NCBI GenBank assembly: GCA_964506245.1
Contig: CAZDKK010000041.1
Coordinates: forward strand, 1-42,457
DNA: 42,457 bases
From: CAZDKK01 sp964506245
Lineage (GTDB): Bacteria > Eisenbacteria > RBG-16-71-46 > CAIMUX01 > WJJG01
Direction: 5' to 3'
A program made the position numbers and the translations under genes. This document shows, in pieces, positions 34,571 through 42,457 of the stretch (the stretch's first letter is position 1; each line of letters starts with the position of its first letter). The notes beneath the pieces were generated by a model. It was not told where the DNA came from. It made no database searches and saw only the letters and a list, made by a program, of their open reading frames with translations.

Positions 34571-35002
34571 TCACTCGCAGAAGACCCGCACGGTGTCGCC
34601 CTGTCCCGTGGTCACGTCGACGTTGAGCTCACGCAGCGCCTCCACCATCTCCTCGCCGTGCAGCTCGGCGAGGTGTGAGAGGTCGATCCCCTTCTCGCCG
34701 AGCTTCCGCGCCGCATCCGACGGCAGGAGGGCGGTTAGCTTGATGCCCGTGCGCACGAGGGCGAGCGGGACGCGCACGTTGACCTTGTCTCCGTCAGCGC
34801 TGTCGACCAGGACGCGCAGGTACTTGAGCGCGCCTGGTCGGGGCACCAGGTCGCCGCCCGCGCCCGGCGCGGCGAGCTCGGCAGCGGGCGGAGCCGATGT
34901 GGGGCGCGTCTTCTCCAGGCGGGCGAGCAACCGCTCGGCATCCTCGACGGTGATCTTGCCCTCGGCCAGCATGTTCAACACCTGCATCCGCTCATCCGAC
35001 AT
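34571..35002 (-). CDS. SHOCT-like / YvlB-type protein
   Basis: 143 aa, ATG with gaggagg upstream. The N-terminus (RMQVLNMLAEGKITVEDAERLLARLE) is the short helical SHOCT-like module found at the start of YvlB/LiaX-type proteins and of adhesin-like DUF4097 proteins. After a Pro/Ala linker, the rest (about residues 60-143) holds a beta strand with LRVLVDSADGDKVNVRVPLALVRTG and a helical end. This architecture is often encoded beside DUF2089 regulators. It is the third gene of a compact operon, 15 bp after the small membrane protein gene. A role in envelope stress or membrane sensing is inference from context. Confidence 0.75.
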   Translation of the reverse strand: MSDERMQVLNMLAEGKITVEDAERLLARLEKTRPTSAPPAAELAAPGAGGDLVPRPGALKYLRVLVDSADGDKVNVRVPLALVRTGIKLTALLPSDAARKLGEKGIDLSHLAELHGEEMVEALRELNVDVTTGQGDTVRVFCE

Positions 35003-35017
35003 TCCCTACCTCCTCTC

Positions 35018-35275
35018 CTAGATGAACCACAGGTAGACGCGTTGCCCATCGCGCGAGCAGGCATCCACCTTGACGCCGTGCAACTGAACGAAGGTCCGCA
35101 GGCCGATCCAGCCGTAACGCCAGGCCGCGGCTGTCCCGCCCTGCCCAGGCCAGATCAGGCGCAGCAACCCGATCAGGGGCGCGATCAGCATCACCAGGGG
35201 CCACAGCAGGAACAGCGGCAAGGGCCATGTCCACCCGCGATGGCCGAGGCGCAGGAGCAGGATGGCCGCGGGCAT
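35018..35275 (-). CDS. Small membrane protein of the DUF2089 operon
   Basis: 85 aa. Its ATG at 35275 overlaps the stop of the DUF2089 gene (TGATG), showing translational coupling. One long or two short hydrophobic segments (LPLFLLWPLVMLIAPLIGLL) occupy residues 18-45. They are followed by a soluble C-terminal half with VKVDACSRDGQRVYLWFI, similar in character to the small proteins between DUF2089 and YvlB-like genes in other bacteria. I do not recognise a named family. It probably anchors or senses at the membrane for its two neighbours. Confidence 0.7.
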   Translation of the reverse strand: MPAAILLLRLGHRGWTWPLPLFLLWPLVMLIAPLIGLLRLIWPGQGGTAAAWRYGWIGLRTFVQLHGVKVDACSRDGQRVYLWFI

Positions 35276-35625
35276 CAGCTCATCCTCCGCAAGGCTTCCG
35301 CGACCGTGATCTCGCCGCGGGCGAGTTCATCCAGGATCGCCCGGCTGGTCGAGGGGGCCTCGAAGTCGCGATCGAGCTGGCCAACGACGGCGTTCAGCCG
35401 GTTCTTCACGGTGGGGTAGCTGATCCCGTAGATCTCTTCCATCCGCTTGATCGAGCCGTGCGAGCGCAGGAAGTTGAGGATAAAGACCTGATCCTCCGGC
35501 GCGAGCCGGCCGAGGGCCGAGAGCTCGAACTCGCCGTCCAGGGTCAGGCCGCATTGGGGGCAGTGGACCTGGCGGACCTGCATGAGCCGATCGCACTCAG
35601 GGCAGCGGGCCTTCGATATATCCAT
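35275..35625 (-). CDS. DUF2089-family zinc-ribbon/HTH regulator
   Basis: 116 aa, ATG at 35625 with ccggagg 7 nt upstream. The N-terminal zinc ribbon has CPECDRLM and CPQCGLTL. Next is a helix-turn-helix-like region (LAPEDQVFILNFLRSHGSIKRMEEIYGISYPTVKNRLNAVV), the hallmark of DUF2089 proteins. The C-terminal 25 residues (ILDELARGEITVAEALRRM) resemble the SHOCT-like module of the third gene, so the two proteins may interact through similar modules. Likely a transcriptional regulator, possibly acting on its own AT-rich upstream region. Confidence 0.88.
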   Translation of the reverse strand: MDISKARCPECDRLMQVRQVHCPQCGLTLDGEFELSALGRLAPEDQVFILNFLRSHGSIKRMEEIYGISYPTVKNRLNAVVGQLDRDFEAPSTSRAILDELARGEITVAEALRRMS

Positions 35626-35665
35626 GTCGACCTCCGGAAATGTTTCTTATGGACCAACATACTGA

Positions 35666-35671
35666 TATAAT
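35666..35671 (+). promoter_or_regulatory. Possible -10 element for the sensor kinase
   Basis: A perfect TATAAT with a poor -35 (TTCTTA, 16-bp spacing). The region could also serve the DUF2089 operon on the other strand, where TTGAA occurs twice. The assignment of strand is uncertain. Confidence 0.4.
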
Positions 35672-35710
35672 TCAAGTCATGTTTCAATAATATTCACTCT
35701 CCGGCGCCGG

Positions 35711-35734
35711 GGCCCCCGGGCGAGCCCGGGGGCC
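35711..35734. promoter_or_regulatory. Perfect GC-only hairpin in the sensor-kinase leader
   Basis: Arms ggcccccggg (35711-35720) and cccgggggcc (35725-35734) enclose CGAG. The stem is perfect and has no T-tract, and the flanking genes diverge, so it is not an ordinary terminator. If transcription starts near 35680 it would be a leader hairpin about 210 nt before the kinase start. Confidence 0.5.
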
Positions 35735-35945
35735 GCCCCAGGGTCGGCCCCTCGGGGAGCCGATCTGCGCACCAAGACAGCACGTCCGCCCTTCCCCCAG
35801 TGCCCCCTAGCGCTGGTGCTGTCGACCTTCCCGGCCGCCGATATGGTCAATAGAGGACGGCGCTTCCCCGCGGAGGGAAGACCGGGCTACCCTGTCGGCC
35901 AGGTGGGCGCGGCCGGCAGAGGCCCGCGGGGGCAAGGAGGCGACC

Positions 35946-38900
35946 GTGCACTACGAACAGAGAGTCTCGCTGTCGGTAGGTCTGCTGGTTGTCCTGGCCT
36001 GCGTGCTCCTCTCGGTGATCTTCTACCAGTCTCAGCAGTCCAGTCTGCTGCGCAGCATCGATCAGCGGCTCTTCACCGCCGCGCACTTCGCCAAAGAGCT
36101 CCTCCCGGCGGACTATCACGACCGCTTGACCAACCGCGATTCGGTGACACCCGAGGAATTCGATCGGATCGTCGACCGCAACAACCGGCTCTGCCTGCAA
36201 CTCGGCCTGCAGTATCTGTGGAGCTGCATGGTCGTCGATGGACAGATCGTCTTCACCTCCTCCACCTCGCCCGGGAAGGACGTGACCCGGGGCGACCACG
36301 CGCGGTTCTTCGAGGCTCACTGCGATCCAGCCTCTTTCGAGCGCGTCTTCCGAACGATGACCGTCGACTACAGCTCGTTTCGCAACGAGTGGGGGCACGG
36401 GCGTCAGGTGCTGATCCCGTTCCGGGACGCCCACGGCCGTCCCTACTGCTTCGGGGCCAGCGTGCGCGTCGACGAGGTGCGGGCTGCGCTGCAGCGCACA
36501 CTCGGGCAGGCCGCAGCGGTGAGCGGCCTGTGCGCGGCGATCTGTCTGATCGCGACGCTGCTTCTCTCGCGCAGTCTATCGCGGCCGATCGTGGGATTGA
36601 CCGATGCAGCGCGCCGAATCGCCGGCGGGGACTTGAGCCGTGCGGTCGATGTGACGGGCCCGCAGGAGGTGGAGCGGCTGAGCCGGGCGCTCAACGACAT
36701 GCGCGGTTCGATCCGCGAAAAGATCGATGCACTCCGCGAGCAGACCGAGGAGTTCGACCAGTTCTTCGCCAATGCCCTTTCCCTGCTCTGCATCACCGAT
36801 ACCGATGGGCACTTCCGGCGCCTGAGTCAGGAGTGGGCGAATACCCTCGGCTATCCGCTGGAAGTGCTCATCGGCCGCCGTTTCATCGATTTCGTCCACC
36901 CCGACGACATCCAGAAGACCCTGGCCGCCGACCGGCAGCTCGCCGACCAGAACCCGGTGCAGGGCTTCGTCAACCGCTTTCGCTGCCGCGACGGATCCTA
37001 CCGCTGGCTCGAGTGGCGCTCCTTCCCGGCCGGCAAGATGATCTATGGCGTGGCGCGCGACATCACCGAGCAGCGGCAGGCCGAGGATGCGCTGCACCAG
37101 AGCCAGGCCCGACTCCACAGCATCGTCCGCGCCGCCCCCACGGGGATCGGCGTCGTCCGCAACCGCGTTTTCACGGAAGTCAACGATCGCATCTGCGAGA
37201 TGACGGGCTACACACGCGAGGAGCTGCTCGGCCGCAATGCGCGCATCCTCTATCCATCCGATGAGGACTACGAGTACGTCGGCCGCGAGAAGTACCGCCA
37301 GATCGCGGAACGCGGCACGGGCACGGTCGAGACGCGTTGGCTGCGCAAGGACGGCCGGATCATCGACGTTCTGCTGAGCTCATCCCGGCTGGACGCCCAG
37401 GATCTGGAAGTCGGCGTGACCTTCACGGCCCTCGACATCACCGAGCGCAAGCGAGCGGCGGAGGAGGCGCGGCTCGACGAGTTGCGGCTGGAGGCGCTGG
37501 TGCGGCTGAACGAGATGACCACCGCCTCCGATCAGGAGCTGGCGTACTTCGCCATGGAGGAGGCGGTGCGCCTCACCAACAGCACCGTGGGGTACCTGGC
37601 CTTCGCCAGCGAAGACGAGCAAGTCCTGCACATGTATGCCTGGTCGAAGACGGCCATGGCCCAGTGCGCCATCGCCGACAAGCCGCTGGTCTACCCGGTG
37701 GAGACCACCGGCCTGTGGGGCGAGGCGGTTCGCCAGCGCCGTCCCATCATCACCAACGACTACCAGGCCCCCAACTCGCTGAAGAAGGGCTATCCGGACG
37801 GCCACGTCCGGGTGTCGCGACACATGAATGTGCCGGTGTTCGACGGGGATCGGATCGTGATCGTGGCCGGCGTGGGCAACAAGGCAGAGCCCTATGATGA
37901 CTCCGATGTCCGCCAGCTGATCCTCTTGATGGAGGGCATGTGGCGCAGTGTTCAGCGTCGGCGGGCCGAAGAGACGCTGGCGACCGAACGGCGGAGGCTC
38001 GCGGCCATTCTCGAGGGGACGAACGTCGGCACCTGGGAGTGGAACGTCGAGACAGGGGAGATCGTGTACAACGAGCGATGGGCAGAGATGATTGGATACA
38101 CCCTGGAGGAGCTCTCCCCGGTCTCGGTGGACACGTGGCGGAGGTTCACCCACCCCGATGATCTTCGCGTGTCGGAGGAGATCCTGCAGCGCCACTTCAA
38201 CGGTGCGCTGGATTCCTACGAGTGCGAGACGCGCATGCGTCACCGGAACGGGGCCTGGATCTGGGTGCTCGACCGCGGAAAGGTCACGACCCGAACCAAC
38301 GGCGGCCGCCCCTTGCTCATGTCCGGCACGCATCAGGACATCACCGAGCGCAAGCGGGCCGAGGCCGCGATCCGCGACCTGAACCGGGAGCTCGAGCAGC
38401 GGGTGCAGGAGCGAACCGCGGATCTGGCGGCGGTCAATCGCGAGCTGGAGGCTTTCGCCTACTCGGTCTCCCACGATCTGCGCGCCCCTTTGAGGGCGAT
38501 GGACGGGTTCAGTCAGGTCCTGCTCGAAGATCACGCGCCCCAGCTCGATCCGGCCGCCCGGGACCATCTGGAACGCATCCGTCGCGGCGCACAGCGGATG
38601 GGCAAGCTGATCGACGACATCCTGGCGCTCTCGCGCGCGACGCGGGTGGAGATGTCGCGCACGACCGTGGACCTCAGCACCACGGCTGAGCAGGTGCTCG
38701 CGGACTGCGCCAGCAGCGAACCCGAGCGGCGCGTGACCTGGGAAATCCAGCCCGGGCTGGTGGCTCGCGGGGATCCTCAGCTGCTGCGGCTGGTGCTCGA
38801 GAACCTGCTGAACAACGCATGGAAGTTCACCCGCCGGCAGCCGGCCGCTCGGATCGAGTTCGGACGCCTGTCCCCGCAGCAGACCGGGCAGAGCGGGGGA

Positions 38901-39152
38901 CTGGACGTCTACTACGTGCGGGACAACGGGGTGGGCTTCGACATGATGTTCGCCGACAAGCTCTTTGGCGCCTTCCAGCGGCTGCACCGCAGCGACGAGT
39001 TCCCCGGCACGGGCATCGGGCTCGCGACCGTCCAGCGGATCATCCACCGCCACCACGGCCGTGTCTGGGCCGAAGCCGAGGTCGATCGCGGCGCCACGAT
39101 CTACTTCACCCTGCCGCGGGCGGCGAACACCTCACGCGGCGATGCCGCCTGA
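35946..39152 (+). CDS. Multi-PAS/GAF membrane sensor histidine kinase
   Basis: 1068 aa, GTG start with aaggagg upstream. Membrane segment 1 at about residues 9-28, an extracytoplasmic region to about 180, membrane segment 2, HAMP (about 208-262), PAS (270-385), PAS (393-505), GAF (517-672, with MTTASDQELAYFAMEEAVRL) and PAS (690-805). A coiled coil follows, then HisKA with phosphoacceptor His843 in FAYSVSHDLRAPLRA and a HATPase with NLLNNAWKF, DNGVGFD and GTGIGLATV. The PAS-linked ITER(K)R segments repeat between domains. There is no receiver domain and no response regulator gene next door, so its partner is encoded elsewhere; the orphan regulators at 22.4-23.8 kb are possible. Confidence 0.93.
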   Translation: MHYEQRVSLSVGLLVVLACVLLSVIFYQSQQSSLLRSIDQRLFTAAHFAKELLPADYHDRLTNRDSVTPEEFDRIVDRNNRLCLQLGLQYLWSCMVVDGQIVFTSSTSPGKDVTRGDHARFFEAHCDPASFERVFRTMTVDYSSFRNEWGHGRQVLIPFRDAHGRPYCFGASVRVDEVRAALQRTLGQAAAVSGLCAAICLIATLLLSRSLSRPIVGLTDAARRIAGGDLSRAVDVTGPQEVERLSRALNDMRGSIREKIDALREQTEEFDQFFANALSLLCITDTDGHFRRLSQEWANTLGYPLEVLIGRRFIDFVHPDDIQKTLAADRQLADQNPVQGFVNRFRCRDGSYRWLEWRSFPAGKMIYGVARDITEQRQAEDALHQSQARLHSIVRAAPTGIGVVRNRVFTEVNDRICEMTGYTREELLGRNARILYPSDEDYEYVGREKYRQIAERGTGTVETRWLRKDGRIIDVLLSSSRLDAQDLEVGVTFTALDITERKRAAEEARLDELRLEALVRLNEMTTASDQELAYFAMEEAVRLTNSTVGYLAFASEDEQVLHMYAWSKTAMAQCAIADKPLVYPVETTGLWGEAVRQRRPIITNDYQAPNSLKKGYPDGHVRVSRHMNVPVFDGDRIVIVAGVGNKAEPYDDSDVRQLILLMEGMWRSVQRRRAEETLATERRRLAAILEGTNVGTWEWNVETGEIVYNERWAEMIGYTLEELSPVSVDTWRRFTHPDDLRVSEEILQRHFNGALDSYECETRMRHRNGAWIWVLDRGKVTTRTNGGRPLLMSGTHQDITERKRAEAAIRDLNRELEQRVQERTADLAAVNRELEAFAYSVSHDLRAPLRAMDGFSQVLLEDHAPQLDPAARDHLERIRRGAQRMGKLIDDILALSRATRVEMSRTTVDLSTTAEQVLADCASSEPERRVTWEIQPGLVARGDPQLLRLVLENLLNNAWKFTRRQPAARIEFGRLSPQQTGQSGGLDVYYVRDNGVGFDMMFADKLFGAFQRLHRSDEFPGTGIGLATVQRIIHRHHGRVWAEAEVDRGATIYFTLPRAANTSRGDAA

Positions 39153-39209
39153 TCATGCGCGGGGAGCGGGGCGCGGCGCGGGCAGCCCCCGCGGGGAAGG
39201 CTCGCGCGA

Positions 39210-40070
39210 TCAGGGCGTCGCGAGGCCCAGCGCGCGCAGCTGCTCCGCCGCGCGCTGACCGTAGGCAGGGCTGCCCCCCGCCAGCCGGCGGAGCTGCTCG
39301 ACGGCCCGCGCGCGGTCGCCCTCCTGCAGCGCGGCCTGGGCCAGGTACCAACGCGCGTGATCGTTGACCATGGCCATGTGCGATTCCAGCGCACGCCCCA
39401 GGTGCACGCGGGCTGAATCGCGCTGGCCCGCCATCAAGAACCCCACGCCGGCGTAGAGCGCCGCCTGATCAGCCCGCTGGCGCACGCGCGCCGGCGCCAC
39501 CGGGCCCGGCGCTGTCACCCGTCGATCGAGCCGCCGCTCCGTCGCGGCGAGCCTGTCGGCCGCGCCCGCGTAGTCGCCCGCCAAGTAGAGGTCCATGCCC
39601 GCATCGAAGTCGGCCAGGGCAGGGTCTTCGCCGGCCCGTGTCTCGACATGCGTAAAGGGGAGCGGCTCGAGCTGTGCCAGCCCGGCCGGGCTCCCGGGCC
39701 TGCCACGCCCGATGACGAGGACGATCACGATCCCCGCGGCGACGACGGGAACCAGTGCGGCCCAGCGCCAGGTGGACCCGGCCGGCACTGCCAGGCTGGC
39801 CAGCATGGACCTCCACCACGCTGAGCGGCGAACGCGCTCGGGCTGGCCGGAGCATTCCGCGTGTCGGGCCAGCACCGCGGCGGCCCGATCGCGGTGCTGA
39901 TGGAGCTGCGCCACGTGCGGCGCCAGCTCGTACAGCTCCTCCCGACAGGCTTCGCACGACGAGACGTGCCGCTCGAACGCGGCCCGCTCCTCTGGTTCGA
40001 GGATCCCGGCGTCATACGCGGCCAGCAGCTGCCCCTGATCTGGGTCCGTGCATGTCGTCCGCGGCTTCAC
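39210..40070 (-). CDS. Zinc-finger anti-sigma factor with C-terminal TPR-like repeats
   Basis: 286 aa from the GTG at 40070, with ggagggg 8 nt upstream; it overlaps the sigma gene stop region, the usual coupling of sigma/anti-sigma pairs. The N-terminal zf-HC2 domain has the H-x3-C-x2-C signature in RHVSSCEACREELYE. One membrane segment (about residues 127-145, VPVVAAGIVIVLVIG) separates it from a periplasmic part with helical repeats (DLYLAGDYAGAADRLAA, LYAGVGFLMAGQRDSARVHLGRAL, YLAQAALQEGDRARAVEQL) resembling TPRs. It should hold the ECF factor inactive until an envelope signal is sensed. Confidence 0.85.
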   Translation of the reverse strand: MKPRTTCTDPDQGQLLAAYDAGILEPEERAAFERHVSSCEACREELYELAPHVAQLHQHRDRAAAVLARHAECSGQPERVRRSAWWRSMLASLAVPAGSTWRWAALVPVVAAGIVIVLVIGRGRPGSPAGLAQLEPLPFTHVETRAGEDPALADFDAGMDLYLAGDYAGAADRLAATERRLDRRVTAPGPVAPARVRQRADQAALYAGVGFLMAGQRDSARVHLGRALESHMAMVNDHARWYLAQAALQEGDRARAVEQLRRLAGGSPAYGQRAAEQLRALGLATP

Positions 40071-40074
40071 CTTC

Positions 40075-40710
40075 TCACCCCTCCCCATCGAGCAAGTCCG
40101 CCGTCGCGGGGGCACCCGCCTCGGCCAGCGCCGCCCGCAGGTGAACCCGGCAGCGATGGAGCGCGACATAGAGCGCACCCCGGGACATCTCCCCAAAGTC
40201 GCTGCGCAGGCGTTCCATCGCCCGATGCGTTACCTCGGTGGGCGTGCCGCCCTCAGCGAGGCTCTCCATGATGCGGCGGAAGAGCAACGCGCACCGCGCT
40301 TGCCGGCGCGCCACATGGTCGATCGCCTCCAGCACCTCGCGCAGCGCCTCTTCCTCCTCGATGCCGCCGCCTCCCTCGATGGCCATCGGATGGTGGCGTT
40401 CGTCGAATGGCTCACCCCGCGCCAGCCGCTCCCGGCGCTGGTAGTGGTTGCCAATCACGTTGCGCAGGATCGCGAGCGACCAGGTGAGGACGGGACTCGT
40501 CGGTTCTCGCCGGGCGTATTTCGCGTGGACGATCCCCAGCGCCTCCTGGGCCACGTCCTCGACATCATCCGCTCGCACCCTTCGTTTGGCGACCTGCACG
40601 AACCTTACGCGCAGGCCCTCGAAGAGCACTTGTTCCGCAGCCCGGTCACCGGCAGTGCCCAGCGCTGCGAGCTCGTCGAGGGACAACTCCGCGAGCGACG
40701 GCGTCGGCAT
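40075..40710 (-). CDS. ECF-type RNA polymerase sigma factor
   Basis: 211 aa, ATG 40710. Region 2 is seen in the ADDVEDVAQEALGIVHAKY helix and the WSLAILRNVIGNHYQRRER segment (the DNA-melting and -10 recognition part). Region 4 is at the C-terminus, with the helix-turn-helix at GEMSRGALYVALHRCRVHLR. A Glu/Gly-rich linker joins them. The N-terminal 35 residues precede the usual domain. It is coupled to the downstream anti-sigma gene and divergent from the TPR gene across a 123-bp region carrying an inverted repeat, so it may regulate that gene. The exact ECF subfamily is not assigned. Confidence 0.88.
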   Translation of the reverse strand: MPTPSLAELSLDELAALGTAGDRAAEQVLFEGLRVRFVQVAKRRVRADDVEDVAQEALGIVHAKYARREPTSPVLTWSLAILRNVIGNHYQRRERLARGEPFDERHHPMAIEGGGGIEEEEALREVLEAIDHVARRQARCALLFRRIMESLAEGGTPTEVTHRAMERLRSDFGEMSRGALYVALHRCRVHLRAALAEAGAPATADLLDGEG

Positions 40711-40791
40711 GGTTCACCTCACGGACCGGGGGCGGGCGCCGGAACCCCGCATGGGCTGGGACGCCTTGCGGCTGCCATCCGGACCGAGGAT

Positions 40792-40806
40792 ACTCCCTTT
40801 GGGAGT
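40792..40806. promoter_or_regulatory. Inverted repeat in the divergent sigma/TPR promoter region
   Basis: ACTCCC (40792-40797), TTT, GGGAGT (40801-40806): a perfect 6-bp dyad 27 bp before the TPR gene start and about 82 bp from the sigma gene start. It could be an operator or a short leader hairpin. Confidence 0.4.
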
Positions 40807-40833
40807 CCCCTATTCGCGACCTGGAGTGGATCC

Positions 40834-42457
40834 ATGTCCTGGTCCTTGCGCCATGCCGCACGCCCCCGCACGAGACCGGCGGCACAGTCTCCCGGGCCGG
40901 CCGCGATTCTCACCGGTCGCTCGGGCCCCGCGCAAGCAGAGCTCGCGCCCCGGCGCACCTCGGCGCGCGCTGGGGCCGTCGCGCTGGGGCTGGTCCTGGC
41001 CACGGCTCTGCCGGGGACAGCCCAGACCCTGGCGGGCATGAAGGCCTGGCGGACGCTTCTCGGCCACCAGATCGAGCAGGCCCACCGTGAGGCCAGCGCC
41101 GTGCTCGCCGAGCATCCTGGCGACCCCATCGCCGCTTACGTCCTCGCACGCGCGGGCGATCTGCTGCACGAGGTCTCCAGCGCAGACAGCCGGTTGCGCC
41201 TGCTGGAGCCCGCGCACCCGGGTGCGGCCCTGGTGGGGCTGGCGCAGCTGCGGCTCTCGGCTGGACAGCCCGACAGCGCGGTTGCCCTCCTGGCCGCCGC
41301 GCGCGAATCCCTCGCCACGGCCGGCGATCGCGCGGGGGAGGCATTCGCGCTCGGCATGCTGGCCTGGGTGCAGGTCGGGCAGGGGCGCCTGGACCTCGCC
41401 ATCTCGCTGTTCGAGGAGGCCCTGGCTGACGTGCAGGGCCTGGCAGCGCCCGAGCTGGAAGCCTGGCTCCAACTGCGTCTGGGTCTCGCGCTTTTCTCCT
41501 CGCGCCGCTACGCCGAGGCTGCCGAGCACTACGAGAGGTCGGTCGCCCTCGCCCACGACCTCGGCATCCCCGAATGGGAGGCGGAGGGCCACATCAACCT
41601 CTCGGTCGTCGCGCGCTGGCGCATGGAGCTCGACGCCGCGCTGGCGCACCGGCGGGCCGCGCTGGAAGGGTATCGCGCCTCGGGCAACGTTGCCGGGCAG
41701 GCGCGCGCGCTCCACTACATCGCCGCGATCCACATGATGCGCGGCGAGCTGCCCCAGGCGATGCGGCTGCTGCACGAAGCGATCGCGACCGCCGGCCGCG
41801 CCGGGGAGCACCGCGAGGCCGCAGCGAGCCAGGGCGATCTGGCCACGCTGAACTTCCTGTTGGGCAACTTCGAGCTGGCGCTGCAGCAGTACGACGAGGC
41901 ACTGCGCACGTACCAGGCGGGCGCGCCCTTCGACTACAGCGACCGGCAGTACGCTGCCTGGGCCGCGGGCATGCTGGGCAATGTCGCGCTCGTGCTCACG
42001 GAGATGGGCCGGCTGGGCGAGGCGGGTGACTATCAGACCCGGGCGCTGGAGGCAATCCGCCGGACGGGCAACCCGCGCGGCGAGGCCGAGATCGTCGGCA
42101 ACCTCGGCCGATATCGCTGCCTCGAGGGGGACACGGAGCAGGGGCGTGCGTACCTGCAGGCCGCGATCGACTCGGCCAGGGTTTGGAGCGTGCCCGTCAC
42201 CGAGGCCAGCGCGCTCGCCGACCTGGGAGCCTGCCGTCTCGTCGACGGCGACCTGGCCGCGGCAGAGGAGGCCTACGCCGCGGCCGAGGCGGTGGCGGTG
42301 CGCACGGGCTACTTCCGCCTGCAGAGCGACGTGCTGGCGGGCCGGGCGCGGGTGGCGCGAGCCCGTGGCCGTCCGTGGGAGGCGCTCGCGCTGCTCGTGC
42401 GGGCCATGGCGCTGGGCGAGGGCGTGCGGGCCCGGTGGCGGGGCGCCGGGCCGGTGC
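40834..42457 (+). CDS. TPR-repeat protein, 3' end outside window (possible TPR-CHAT)
   Basis: The frame is open from the ATG at 40834 to the window edge (541 codons). An Arg/Pro-rich N-terminus of about 45 residues precedes a hydrophobic stretch (AGAVALGLVLATALPGTA) that looks like a signal peptide with AQ after the cleavage site, or a membrane anchor. From about residue 70 on, at least ten TPR-like helix pairs follow (AEAAEHYERSVALAHDLG, LAHRRAALEGYRASGN, ELALQQYDEALRTYQAG and so on). The last visible segment, LLVRAMALGEGVRARW, resembles the junction to a caspase-like CHAT domain in TPR-CHAT proteins; that domain, if present, lies beyond the window. Divergent from the sigma/anti-sigma pair. 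Confidence 0.8.
   Translation, partial: MSWSLRHAARPRTRPAAQSPGPAAILTGRSGPAQAELAPRRTSARAGAVALGLVLATALPGTAQTLAGMKAWRTLLGHQIEQAHREASAVLAEHPGDPIAAYVLARAGDLLHEVSSADSRLRLLEPAHPGAALVGLAQLRLSAGQPDSAVALLAAARESLATAGDRAGEAFALGMLAWVQVGQGRLDLAISLFEEALADVQGLAAPELEAWLQLRLGLALFSSRRYAEAAEHYERSVALAHDLGIPEWEAEGHINLSVVARWRMELDAALAHRRAALEGYRASGNVAGQARALHYIAAIHMMRGELPQAMRLLHEAIATAGRAGEHREAAASQGDLATLNFLLGNFELALQQYDEALRTYQAGAPFDYSDRQYAAWAAGMLGNVALVLTEMGRLGEAGDYQTRALEAIRRTGNPRGEAEIVGNLGRYRCLEGDTEQGRAYLQAAIDSARVWSVPVTEASALADLGACRLVDGDLAAAEEAYAAAEAVAVRTGYFRLQSDVLAGRARVARARGRPWEALALLVRAMALGEGVRARWRGAGPV

Larger units (their letters stand above)
35626..35945. other. Divergent AT-rich control region and hairpin
   Basis: 320 bp between the DUF2089 gene and the sensor kinase. 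Bases 35636-35700 are AT-rich, with a plus-strand TATAAT (35666-35671) and ATGTTTC repeated near 35640 and 35680. Beyond them is a perfect 10-bp hairpin (35711-35734). No gene is seen. Confidence 0.65.

Overview
The window is a very GC-rich stretch of bacterial chromosome made mostly of housekeeping genes, with one accessory island. The organism looks like an uncultured member of the FCB side of the tree (an Eisenbacteria-like lineage is my best guess). The reasons are a secreted protein ending in a FlgD/Por-type C-terminal domain, a family of secreted cysteine-rich proteins with CxPNPC modules, a DUF2089 operon, an ECF sigma/anti-sigma pair with TPRs, and long Ala/Pro/Gly linkers. The taxonomic call is inference from gene content.

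Layout. 1-543 is the 3' end of an NFACT/RqcH-like gene. 604-5162 (minus) is murA > selB > PAP2-family membrane enzyme. 5372-11468 (plus) is a five-gene tandem array of secreted paralogs (P1-P5 here). 11652-14401 (plus) holds an HNH endonuclease and a SagB-type nitroreductase. 14436-22084 (minus) is priA, then rho > rpmE > prfA > prmC. 22351-25086 (minus) is tsaD and two response regulators, one with a GGDEF domain. 25249-28497 (plus) is a secreted phospholipase D-like protein and rubrerythrin. 28979-32582 is a methyltransferase divergent from a SpoIIE/RsbU-type phosphatase. 32645-35625 (minus) is ftcD and a DUF2089 / small membrane protein / SHOCT-like operon. 35946-39152 is a large multi-PAS sensor kinase. 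39210-42457 is an ECF sigma factor and its zinc-finger anti-sigma factor, divergent from a TPR protein that runs off the window.

The most notable observation is in the paralog array. P4 is interrupted by an in-frame TGA (10125-10127) exactly where all four sisters have a conserved cysteine. Every landmark of the family continues in the same frame after the TGA, up to the normal C-terminal motif and a TAG at 10311. The selenocysteine elongation factor gene selB lies about 5.5 kb away, and a stem-loop with SECIS-like geometry starts 18 nt after the TGA. P4 has also lost the third cysteine of that same six-cysteine module and gained two CxxC motifs just downstream. I read P4 as a candidate new selenoprotein within an otherwise cysteine-containing, exported, undescribed protein family. 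A nonsense mutation or sequencing error is the main alternative.

A second theme is short GC-rich tandem repeats with different unit lengths (12, 17, 20, 23, 27 bp). They recur in intergenic gaps and also in frame in protein linkers. No rRNA, tRNA, CRISPR array or insertion sequence was recognised.
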